Assembly: GCA_965232265.1 (NCBI GenBank)
Contig: CBDDPH010000002.1
Location: 2,914,001 to 2,978,000, forward strand
Direction: 5' to 3'
Origin: VXRD01 sp965232265
Lineage (GTDB): Bacteria; Latescibacterota; UBA2968
DNA length: 64,000 nt
Part shown: positions 41,621-50,462 of the stretch, one piece after another
Layout of the letters: every line of letters begins with the position of its first letter
Position numbering within the stretch: the first letter of the stretch is position 1
Translations under genes and position numbers: made by a program
Notes under the pieces: generated by a model
Told to the model about the DNA's origin: nothing
The model's input: the letters and a program-made list of their open reading frames with translations, nothing else
Database searches by the model: none

Positions 41621-44600
41621 CGCCATGTCGCAAAAGGTAGAGGTACGCATCTTCGAGGGTAGGATCGACAGCACGCGCTTCTGGGATGGGATCAGTGGCG
41701 AGAAATCGAACCCGAATCCCGTCGGGTACGCGCACATGTGTAATCATATCCAGGTCGCGTTCCAGCGCTTCAAAACGCGGATCTGGTAGCAAAGCCTCCC
41801 ACACCTTATCGCGCGCCAAATCGCGCATTTCAATCGGGGTCCCCGTATAGAGCAATTTGCCGTGATTCAGTACGGCCAATCGGTTGCAACTGCCCGAAAT
41901 ATCTTCGACAATATGTGTCGAAAAAATAATGATCTTTTCCTGGCTAAATCGCGCCAGCAAATTTCTGAACCGGATCCGCTCGAGCGGATCCAATCCCGCT
42001 GTTGGCTCATCCACCACAATAATCTGCGGCAAATGCAACAGGGTTTGTGCAATGCCCACGCGCTGTTTCATGCCGCCAGAGAACGACCCAATCGAGTCGT
42101 CGCGTCTATCCCACAGATTGACTTGTTCCAGACATTCTTGGACGCGCTTGCGTCGCGCCACCCCGTCCTTAAACCCCTCCAGGAGTGCGCGGTACTCCAG
42201 ATAATTATACGCAGACATGTGCAGGTACAGGCCAAAGTGCTGCGGCAAATATCCAATGACCCCCTGCATATTCCGATGTGTAAGCGGTACTTTGCCATTG
42301 GCGAGCACCGACCCGTAATTTGACGACAAAACCCGACACACAATCCGCATCAGCGTGGTCTTGCCCGCGCCATTGGGCCCCAGAAGCCCAAACATCCCGC
42401 GTGGAATATCGAGACTCACACCGCCGAGAGCCTGGAATTGCGGGCGCGGAACACCAATCAGAGGAACGGCTGCAGCACCGCGGTACACGATACCTTTCAC
42501 AGGACCTAATTTGCCCGGTATATGTTCGGGATCAATGCGACCTTTTGCAACGCGATTTGCCAGAAATCCGATGATGCGATAGAGCAAGTAGATCGCAGAA
42601 GTGGCGATGGTCAAAGACAGAAGTTCCAAACGCCAGTGGATAAAGGCGATAAAGACCAGCGGCAAAATCAATCGGGCAATTTGCGATATCCACCTGTTTG
42701 CAATCTGAAAATCCCGCAGTGCTGCCGCGCATAGTATGAGGTGATGCACGAGGCCCCATATAGCAAGCCCCGCCGAAAATATCCAGGCTCCCTGTTGAAA
42801 ATAGGTTTCCAAATAGATCAGAAGTGCCAGAAGTGGTAACTTCCACCACAAACTGTCCTTAATCGCCTTTTTATCTACCAATACCTGCCCGCGCTCTAAA
42901 AGGCGCTGATGACGCCGCTTAAAGCGATCCCATTCATGCTTAAAACGCCCCGGCGCACCGTAAATTTTTGTCAGATTGCGAATTTCGAGATGTTCAATCG
43001 TGCCGATCTCAGCGAGAGAAGCCAGACGGGCGCGATAAATGCGTTGCACGATCCAGACCGCGCCCATACACAACATCCACGCCGGCAATGCCAAAAGACA
43101 GGTCCAGAACAAACTCTGGTAGTAGTCGTCAACCCAATACGTCAATCCTGCGGCGGCGGTCGTTCCCAATACAATTCCGAACCAGCCAATACCTGCCAGC
43201 CAGGCTTTAATCTGGTCAATTCCCATGTACATCACGGGAATAAATACGAGGGTGGAAACCATTGAAACCGCCATTCCCCCCAGCACCGTAATCGCAAAGG
43301 GCGGCCAAATTTCGTAATCGCCGCCAAACTTGAGTGCCAGAGGCAATACGCCCAAAATGGTGGTCGCCGAAGTCATTAAAATGGGGCGCACGCGCGATCG
43401 GCTCGCCGCCAATACTGCGCGTTCTCGCCTGAATCCACGGCGATTGCGAAGGGTTCCAATCGCATCGATCAGCACGATCCCGTTGTTGACGGCAATACCG
43501 AGCAGAACAATAAAGCCCAACAGTGCCATTGGCCCTTCTTGTTGGGTCAATCCCGTCCCCGATAAGACCAGTGCCCAGCACGATCCGATAATTGCCGTGG
43601 GCAATGTACACAGAATGATCAAAGGCGCGGAAAGCGATTCAAACAAAGAGGCCAAAATCATAAAAATGAGCAGTGCGGCAATGCCGAGCATCCAGTAATA
43701 GATCGTCTCTTCCTCTGCCTCGATCATTTCGATACTATACCCTTCGGGCAACACCATTTCAGAGACCACAGCTTGCACATAAGCGCGGGAGGCTTCCAGC
43801 AGAGGTTGAGATTGCAAAATTTCGTCGGCGAAGCGATAGGACACAATGACGCGCCGCGATTGATTGGTACGCAAAATCATGCTCCTGCCCTGATCCCGGC
43901 GCACATGCGAGACCTCCACAAGGGGGATATAAGTCCCCCCCGTACCCAGAATTGGCGTCTGTCTCAATCCCGTAATCCCCTCCCCTTCTTCTTCGGGGTC
44001 TTCGACATTGCGAATATCAATTGGGATTTCAGTGCCTTCGGGTGTGAGAAATGAAATATTGGAACGCGCACCGCGCGGATTGGCGTCAGATACGGCGTTG
44101 AGCACCTGGCGCACCTGCAATCGCCGATCAAACATCACTTCTTCATCGGGCAGCACATGCACTTCAGATGCGCCGCGTTCTGCATCGGCCTGCACGCTAT
44201 TGGGATCGAGTTCCTCCAGTTCTTCGAGGCGATAGACCAGATCGTCGGCAAGCATCTGAAGCACTGTAAAATCATAGCCGCGAATAACAGCCATTTCCGA
44301 AGGCGCGCCACCTTCCAGATTGAAGCCGCCAGTGGCCTGGCGGGTGCCCCGAATACCTCCGCCTCCCCCGCCTCCTCGGCCTCCCCCACCTCCCCTGCCT
44401 GTGCGCGCGATGGCCTCATAACTCACAATCGCATTTTGGACCTCGCCGAATGACGCTTCGAGATTCTCCTTGATGAGATCGATAGAAATCTGGTCGGGGC
44501 GTTCGGATAGGGGCAAAAGCTCTACATTGATACTCGCCTGGGTTTCGCTGATACTGGTCGTAAAGCGATCTATACCTTTGAGATCTCGCACCGCACTTTC

Positions 44601-46319
44601 AATTTCGCCAACAACAGCATCGAGCGCATCGATGGTCGTGCCTTCGGGCATGCTGATATAGACGGTAAAACGGCTTTCCTCTTGGCGAATATCTTGTTGT
44701 AACATAAAGAAAAAAGAAATGATCAACGTGATGACAAGCGCGCCGACAATGCCCAGCGATACGCTGATTCTGTGGCGCAAGCCCGCTTTGAGACACACGG
44801 TGTACATCTCGATCAACACACCTGTTTCCGTTGGTGGTCGAGATGCGAGAGAAAGGGTTTTCGATGCCAGAGCAGGCACAAGTGTGAGGGCCACGAGAAG
44901 AGAGGCAAGCAGCGGAAATACCATGGACAACGCGAGTTCCCGCAGGATATCCTGAAAGTCGCTTTGAATAAAAACAACGGGTAAAAAAACCGTAATTGTC
45001 GTCGCCGTAGCCGCAACAACGGCGCGTGCGACCTCATCGGTTCCGGCTTTTGCGGCTTCTTGGGGAGATTTGCCCTGTTCAAAATGCTTGAAGATATTTT
45101 CCATCACCACGATGCCGTTGTCCATCAACATGCCAATGGCAAGCGCGAGGCCACACAGCGAGAGCACATTCAGACTGAGATCCCACATATACATCAAATT
45201 GAATGTGAGGAGCAAAGAACACGGAATGGCGAGGAGCAAAACAGCGACAAAGCGCAAATTTCTCAAAAACAAGAACAAAACAAAAAGCCCGAGCAATCCC
45301 CCGATAACAGCGGCCTGTTTGAGGGTATTGAGGGCTTCGTTCATAATCTCTGCCAGATTCTGGCTGATCACGAGCTGGATATTTTCATAAGCGAGGTCGC
45401 CGTTGATGCGTTCGATGGTGTCTTCGAGTTCGCCTGCAAGTTCGATGAGATTGGCTTCATCGTCTTTTTGAATGCGAATGCCAACGGCGGCTTTGCCATT
45501 GATGCGCTGCAGGTCTGTGCGCTCCTGCAGGCCGTAGCGAATGGTGGCAATGTCGCCCAGGTGCAGGGGCAATTCGGGTTTGATAACAACCCGGCGGATT
45601 TGCACGAGGTCTGTAAATTGGCCCTTAATGCTAACCGCATAAGCCTGATCGCCGTCGTACACCCGACCGAGATATTGCCGCCGCGTATTAAAAGCATTGA
45701 TGCGATTGCGAACATCAGACATCGAAAGCTGGTGCGCTTGCAGCATCAATGGATCGACAATAATTTCAATAGCCGTCCTCTGTCCGCCCAGGACCTGTGC
45801 GTTGACAACGCCATCAACGGCTTCCAATTCCGGTCTGATTTTCTCCTCGGCAAATTCACGCAACCAGTTTATATCGCCTTCGCCCAACACGTGAATTTGC
45901 ATCACCGATGCGCTCAGATCAGAGGAATCAAAGCGCTGTATGTTGACCCGCGTTCTTTCGGGCAAAAGCGGTTGCAGGCGCGTGATGCGGCTTTCGAGCT
46001 GCAGCAGGGCGAATTTCATATCCGTATTGGGCGCGTAAGAAATGCGTACCCCGCCATTGTTCTGGCGCGAAAAGGATTCATACGCCTCAATGCCTTCGAG
46101 TTTGCCCACTTCTCTCTCGACGGGCATCACCAGATCTCGCTCGACCTGTTCGGGCGAATAGCCCTGCTGAGTGACTGTGACAAAGACTTCCGGGCGGACG
46201 AGTTCGGGAAATATCTGAACGGGCAATCGATCCAGAGAAATCGCGCCTAAAATAGCCAGTCCAAGAAAAAACATGGCCGTAGTCACGGGCCGTCGAACGG
46301 CAATACCAGCAAGTGTCAC
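41592..46319 (-). CDS. RND efflux pump fused to an ABC ATPase, with a membrane insert inside the ATPase
   Basis: A single 1575-residue frame. Residues 1-1035 are a complete RND permease: N-terminal VRRPVTTAMFFLGLAILG, porter domains, GMLMDNGIVVMENI in TM4 (D-N where AcrB has D-D), a second half with GIAVNNGIVLIDAIG, and a Gly-rich insert near 640-660. Two helices follow (1042-1100). LEIRNLTKIYG (1111-1121) starts an ABC ATPase, but about 170 residues with four predicted helices intervene before the rest: LGGVSLDIPRG, Walker A GPNGAGKTT (Lys 1320), GYLPQHFG, signature SFSGGMKQRVGIA, Walker B IIVVDEPTAGLD, H-loop STHIVEDI. Overlaps of 4 and 29 bases with its neighbours show translational coupling. 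Substrate unknown. Confidence 0.9.
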   Translation of the reverse strand: MTLAGIAVRRPVTTAMFFLGLAILGAISLDRLPVQIFPELVRPEVFVTVTQQGYSPEQVERDLVMPVEREVGKLEGIEAYESFSRQNNGGVRISYAPNTDMKFALLQLESRITRLQPLLPERTRVNIQRFDSSDLSASVMQIHVLGEGDINWLREFAEEKIRPELEAVDGVVNAQVLGGQRTAIEIIVDPLMLQAHQLSMSDVRNRINAFNTRRQYLGRVYDGDQAYAVSIKGQFTDLVQIRRVVIKPELPLHLGDIATIRYGLQERTDLQRINGKAAVGIRIQKDDEANLIELAGELEDTIERINGDLAYENIQLVISQNLAEIMNEALNTLKQAAVIGGLLGLFVLFLFLRNLRFVAVLLLAIPCSLLLTFNLMYMWDLSLNVLSLCGLALAIGMLMDNGIVVMENIFKHFEQGKSPQEAAKAGTDEVARAVVAATATTITVFLPVVFIQSDFQDILRELALSMVFPLLASLLVALTLVPALASKTLSLASRPPTETGVLIEMYTVCLKAGLRHRISVSLGIVGALVITLIISFFFMLQQDIRQEESRFTVYISMPEGTTIDALDAVVGEIESAVRDLKGIDRFTTSISETQASINVELLPLSERPDQISIDLIKENLEASFGEVQNAIVSYEAIARTGRGGGGGRGGGGGGGIRGTRQATGGFNLEGGAPSEMAVIRGYDFTVLQMLADDLVYRLEELEELDPNSVQADAERGASEVHVLPDEEVMFDRRLQVRQVLNAVSDANPRGARSNISFLTPEGTEIPIDIRNVEDPEEEGEGITGLRQTPILGTGGTYIPLVEVSHVRRDQGRSMILRTNQSRRVIVSYRFADEILQSQPLLEASRAYVQAVVSEMVLPEGYSIEMIEAEEETIYYWMLGIAALLIFMILASLFESLSAPLIILCTLPTAIIGSCWALVLSGTGLTQQEGPMALLGFIVLLGIAVNNGIVLIDAIGTLRNRRGFRRERAVLAASRSRVRPILMTSATTILGVLPLALKFGGDYEIWPPFAITVLGGMAVSMVSTLVFIPVMYMGIDQIKAWLAGIGWFGIVLGTTAAAGLTYWVDDYYQSLFWTCLLALPAWMLCMGAVWIVQRIYRARLASLAEIGTIEHLEIRNLTKIYGAPGRFKHEWDRFKRRHQRLLERGQVLVDKKAIKDSLWWKLPLLALLIYLETYFQQGAWIFSAGLAIWGLVHHLILCAAALRDFQIANRWISQIARLILPLVFIAFIHWRLELLSLTIATSAIYLLYRIIGFLANRVAKGRIDPEHIPGKLGPVKGIVYRGAAAVPLIGVPRPQFQALGGVSLDIPRGMFGLLGPNGAGKTTLMRIVCRVLSSNYGSVLANGKVPLTHRNMQGVIGYLPQHFGLYLHMSAYNYLEYRALLEGFKDGVARRKRVQECLEQVNLWDRRDDSIGSFSGGMKQRVGIAQTLLHLPQIIVVDEPTAGLDPLERIRFRNLLARFSQEKIIIFSTHIVEDISGSCNRLAVLNHGKLLYTGTPIEMRDLARDKVWEALLPDPRFEALERDLDMITHVRVPDGIRVRFLATDPIPEARAVDPTLEDAYLYLLRHGDEYKQSNMA

Positions 46320-49300
46320 GCGGATTTCCCCCGGAGGCGATCAATTAGTTCATACATGGTGGGTATTACGAGTAAGGTCATCAATGTGGATGTCACCAGG
46401 CCGGCAATGACGGCAATCGCCATGGGCGCGCGCAATTTTGCCCCCTCGCCAAAGCCGAGTGCCATGGGTAGCAGAGCGAGAATGGTCGTGGCACTGGTCA
46501 TCATAATGGGGCGCAAGCGGTCCTGCCCGCCCTGGAGAATTGCTTCTCGCAGCGTCAAGCCAGCTTGCCGGAGTTGGTTGATGCGATCCACGAGAATGAT
46601 CGCATCGTTGACCGCAATACCGCCCAGCATAATAATGCCGATATAAGCCATCACACTGAGGGGTTCGCCCAAAATATAGAATCCAAATATCACGCCAACG
46701 CCGGCCAGTGGAACGGAAAACATGACGGTAAACGGATGGAGCGTGGATTCAAACAGCGATGCCATCACCATATAGACCAGCACAATCGAAAGCAGAAGTG
46801 CGAATTTGAGACTTTCAAATGACGCAGCGCGTTCGCGCTCTTCCCCACCAATTTCAACGCGATATCCCGACGGCACAACCATTTCCTGCATGATGACGCG
46901 TACGTCGGTAATGGCTTCACTTAAAATGCGTCCTTCCGTGAGATATCCCGTAATGCGCCCCACGCGACGCTGATCTTCTCTCAAAATTTCGCGGGGACCT
47001 TCAATAATATTGAGCTCGGCAATATCCCCCAACGTCAGGACCGCGCCATCTGACCCTTCGATTTGCATGGCGTGGAGTTCGCGCAGATCGACATCTCGAT
47101 ATTTCACGCGGATATCTCTCGTGCGCTGGTCTTTAGATAGTTCGCCAGCAACTTCACCGGACAGTTGTCTTTCCAATGTGCGGCTGATGGTCTGGGTGGT
47201 CAATCCGAATGCCGCCGCTACCTCATCGCGAATCGCCAGATCGACTTCTGGCTGCCCGCCCTGAAAACTCGTGTGCACATTATACACCGAGGGAAGACCC
47301 TCGATCCTCGCCTGAAGTTCTTTGGTGATACGCGCCAAAATATCGAGATTTTCCCCGGACACTTCGACCTGAATGGGCGCTTCTTGTCCTCCCATTACGC
47401 CTTCAAGCGCGGTTTCGTGCAGCTTGTATTTCACTTCGATATCGGGCATGGCACTTAAAATGGGATCCAGGTCGCGCACCAATTCGCTGACGCTGCGCGA
47501 CCGCTGTGTGTGCAAAGCCACCGATAGAGTCGCGCGATTGGGGCCTGTCGGTTCGCCTCCGCTCGATACCAGAGCGGGATTGAGGCCGGTCAGCGCGTAC
47601 ACATGCGCCACATCGCTTCCGCCAACGCTTTCGACAATCTCTTTGACGTGCAGGGCGACCTGATCGCTCAGTTCCACACGCGAGCCTTCAGACAATGTGA
47701 GGTCAATTTGAAACAGCCCCTGATCTTCGCGCGGGATAAATTCGGTCTGCAACTCGCGGGCGATATATCCGGTTCCACCCAGAATGAGCAGCACCACGCC
47801 GAGCATGATGGGTTTGCGGTTCAAAATACCATTGAGAAACCGATAGTATTTGTCCGACCGCACAGTCGTTTTGGGCGTCGTATTCAACCGTCTAAAAATG
47901 CGCGAGGTCAGCATCGGAATCGTCGTCATTGCCACAACCAGAGAAGACAACAGAGAAAATGCAACAGTCCATGCCTGATCCACAAAGAGTTTGCCTGCCA
48001 GCCCCTGCAAATAGACAATGGGCAAAAAAACAGCCACAGTCGTCAGCGTTGACGCCAGAATAGCCACGCCGACTTCAGAGGCACCACGGCTCGACGCTGT
48101 GCGCGCATCCTCGCCGCTTTCGAGATGGCGATAAATATTCTCAATAACCACAATGGCATTGTCAACGAGCATGCCCGCGCCCAGAGCCAACCCGCCCAGC
48201 GTCATAATATTCAGGGTCAACCCCTCAAAGTACATAAGCGTGAATGTCGCCAATACGGAAATGGGGATTGCCAACCCGATCACCAGCGTCACCGTCCAAC
48301 TCCGCAACGCGATCAAAAGCACGAGAATCGCCAAAATCGCGCCGTGGATAGCAGATGTTTCGACTTCGCCTATGGCATCTTCCACAAATCGCGCCTGGTT
48401 TTCGACGGTTGTGAACTGCATGCCGCTCAGGTCTGCTTCGATATCGTCTATCGCATCCAATACCGTATTGACCACGGCGACTGTATTGCTACCGGCTTCT
48501 TTGTAAATGGCGAGGCCCACGCATTCTCGTCCGTCGAGACGCACGATGGTTTCCCGCTCTTGATATTCCAGGTCAACTGTGCCCACGTTGCGCACGCGCA
48601 CTGGCACGCGATCGCCAGAAACTGTGCCCCCTCCCCCCCGCCTTTCTCCCACGATGACTTCCCGCACATCGTTTATGTCATTTAAGCGACCGAGGGCTTT
48701 GACCAGATACGACTGCTGATTTTCTCTGAGCGTACCTCCGGATACATCGGCATTTGCCTGTGCGATGCGATTGATAACCGCATCGGATGAAAGTCCAAAC
48801 GCTTCGAGCAAATAAGGATCGAGCGTGACGCGCACTTCTTTTTCTGCCCCGCCTTCCACCTCGGCAGACGCCACGCCATCGAGGGCCTCCAATTTGGGTT
48901 TGATCAGCAATTCTACTGTGCCCATCAGGGCATCGAGTTCCGTGTTTTCGTCTGCTGTAATCGCTATTCGCATCACCGCGAGCGCGAGCGGGTCTTCTCG
49001 CGTCACATCCAACTGCGATACATCTTCATTTGCCGCATAGCGCCCCACTCTTTTTTGCACGTCGAGCAACCCGTAATCCATGTCCGCATCCCAGGCAAAT
49101 TCCGCAATGACCACGGCCTGTCCAGAGCGGGTAATCGAATAGACGCGCTTGACGCCGTTAATGGTACTCACATCGCGTTCGAGGCGGCGCGTATAGCTTT
49201 CTTCGATCTCGATGGGCGATTTGCCCGGTGCTGCCAGATCTATGGTGACGACAGGCGTCTGAAGATCCGGCAAGAGGTCGGTGCCCAAACCGTCCAGTGA

Positions 49301-49381
49301 TATCCAGCCGAGCAATACCACCGCGAGGGTCGCCATGGCAATCGTCACGGGATATCGCGTTGAAAATTCCGGCAAATTCAT
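46316..49381 (-). CDS. RND efflux permease
   Basis: A 1021-residue AcrB/MexB-superfamily permease: TM1 (YPVTIAMATLAVVLLGWISL), porter loops, TM4 GMLVDNAIVVIENIYRH, second large loop, and TM10-11 GGIAVNDAIILVDRIN, ending TLLVIPTMYELIDRL. TM4 keeps only the first Asp of the AcrB D407-D408 pair, as in many RND proteins of this branch. It works as a trimer driven by the proton gradient. It overlaps the adaptor stop and the RND-ABC start by four bases on each side, so the three are made together; a mixed trimer with the fusion is possible. Confidence 0.95.
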   Translation of the reverse strand: MNLPEFSTRYPVTIAMATLAVVLLGWISLDGLGTDLLPDLQTPVVTIDLAAPGKSPIEIEESYTRRLERDVSTINGVKRVYSITRSGQAVVIAEFAWDADMDYGLLDVQKRVGRYAANEDVSQLDVTREDPLALAVMRIAITADENTELDALMGTVELLIKPKLEALDGVASAEVEGGAEKEVRVTLDPYLLEAFGLSSDAVINRIAQANADVSGGTLRENQQSYLVKALGRLNDINDVREVIVGERRGGGGTVSGDRVPVRVRNVGTVDLEYQERETIVRLDGRECVGLAIYKEAGSNTVAVVNTVLDAIDDIEADLSGMQFTTVENQARFVEDAIGEVETSAIHGAILAILVLLIALRSWTVTLVIGLAIPISVLATFTLMYFEGLTLNIMTLGGLALGAGMLVDNAIVVIENIYRHLESGEDARTASSRGASEVGVAILASTLTTVAVFLPIVYLQGLAGKLFVDQAWTVAFSLLSSLVVAMTTIPMLTSRIFRRLNTTPKTTVRSDKYYRFLNGILNRKPIMLGVVLLILGGTGYIARELQTEFIPREDQGLFQIDLTLSEGSRVELSDQVALHVKEIVESVGGSDVAHVYALTGLNPALVSSGGEPTGPNRATLSVALHTQRSRSVSELVRDLDPILSAMPDIEVKYKLHETALEGVMGGQEAPIQVEVSGENLDILARITKELQARIEGLPSVYNVHTSFQGGQPEVDLAIRDEVAAAFGLTTQTISRTLERQLSGEVAGELSKDQRTRDIRVKYRDVDLRELHAMQIEGSDGAVLTLGDIAELNIIEGPREILREDQRRVGRITGYLTEGRILSEAITDVRVIMQEMVVPSGYRVEIGGEERERAASFESLKFALLLSIVLVYMVMASLFESTLHPFTVMFSVPLAGVGVIFGFYILGEPLSVMAYIGIIMLGGIAVNDAIILVDRINQLRQAGLTLREAILQGGQDRLRPIMMTSATTILALLPMALGFGEGAKLRAPMAIAVIAGLVTSTLMTLLVIPTMYELIDRLRGKSA

Positions 49382-50445
49382 CGGCTATCTCCCGTGACCC
49401 GCACCCGGGTGCGCGGCCTCAGTGTTTCGTAATTGCTCGTGATCAATTGGTCTCCCGGTTCAAGTCCTACCACGATTTCCACGCGATCGCGGTCTTCCAG
49501 ACCTGTTTCAACTTCGCGTTGTTGTGCGCGGCCTTCTTCTTCGATAAAAACGACCTTCTGATTTCTGCGCCGCAAAACGAGATTGCGTGCAATAAGTACG
49601 ACGTTTTGCCGCGATTCCGTGACTATTTCTGTTTTGACAAACATGCCCGCCCGCAACAGCAAGTCGGGATTATCGACCATTCCGACGACCTGAACTGTGC
49701 GCGTGACCGGATCAATGGCCGGATCCATTTCAACAATCTCGCCCTCAAAAACTTCTTCGGGCAAAGCGTAATTGCTCACGCGGATGCCTTGGCCCAATTT
49801 CACGTTAATAATCTGGGCATTGGGAATTTTCAGATCCACAAATACCTGTGAATAATCCATAATTTTTGCGATTGCGGTATTTGGCGTCACCAGCGTTCCA
49901 TGCGTGATATCCGCGAGTTCCGACAACACACCCTGAATAGGAGCTAAAAGCCTGGTTTTATCGATCTTAATGAGGGCATCCCGATAATTGGCTTCTGCAT
50001 CAGCCCAGGCTCTACGCGCACTTTCGACAGCCATTTCTGTGGCCAATTGCCTGCTAAACAGGGTTTCCTGCTCATTTAACGTTCGCTTGGCTGTTTCAAC
50101 CGCCAATTTGCGTGCTTCCACCCGCGCGCCAACAACCCATTCGTCGCTGTCGAGCTTGGCTATCGTCTGCCCTCTTCTAACCTCTGATCCCTTGGCGAGC
50201 AAGCGGTTATTGCTCCCCTTGCTCCAGTACAGATTTCCGCGAATCTCCGTTGTAATCTGGGCTTCGCGCACAGGTCTCAGGGTTCCGGTAGCCGTCACAA
50301 TGGATTCAATAGTTCCCGTCTCTACGGATTGAACAGTAACGGGAACCGTCAGGTCAACGGTGCGCTGTTCCGCCTGTTGGTCGCAGGCGACTATCCCACA
50401 AAGGACAACTGCCAATAGAAATTTTGAGCAAAAATCAAACTTCAC
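49378..50445 (-). CDS. RND adaptor (membrane fusion) lipoprotein
   Basis: A 355-residue HlyD/AcrA-type adaptor. Lipobox I-V-A-C21 after MKFDFCSKFLLAVVL; barrel-sandwich (lipoyl) halves around an alpha hairpin (about 95-165, VEARKLAVETAKRTLNEQE and ESARRAWADAEANYRDAL), then RLLAPIQGVLSE, a beta barrel and a membrane-proximal domain (VVGLEPGDQLITSNYETL). It should join the RND trimer to an outer membrane channel; none is encoded here. Start GTG 50445: GGGAGG lies seven bases before it, whereas the ATG two codons earlier abuts the site. Confidence 0.93.
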   Translation of the reverse strand: MKFDFCSKFLLAVVLCGIVACDQQAEQRTVDLTVPVTVQSVETGTIESIVTATGTLRPVREAQITTEIRGNLYWSKGSNNRLLAKGSEVRRGQTIAKLDSDEWVVGARVEARKLAVETAKRTLNEQETLFSRQLATEMAVESARRAWADAEANYRDALIKIDKTRLLAPIQGVLSELADITHGTLVTPNTAIAKIMDYSQVFVDLKIPNAQIINVKLGQGIRVSNYALPEEVFEGEIVEMDPAIDPVTRTVQVVGMVDNPDLLLRAGMFVKTEIVTESRQNVVLIARNLVLRRRNQKVVFIEEEGRAQQREVETGLEDRDRVEIVVGLEPGDQLITSNYETLRPRTRVRVTGDSR

Positions 50446-50462
50446 GTCCATCCTCCCTTAAA

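Noticed and set aside
45060..46250. 396-codon open frame on the plus strand opposite the RND-ABC gene
   Set aside because: It is exactly antisense to the RND domain, has no ribosome site or family features, and the RND protein opposite is unmistakable; long antisense frames are expected from the codon use here.
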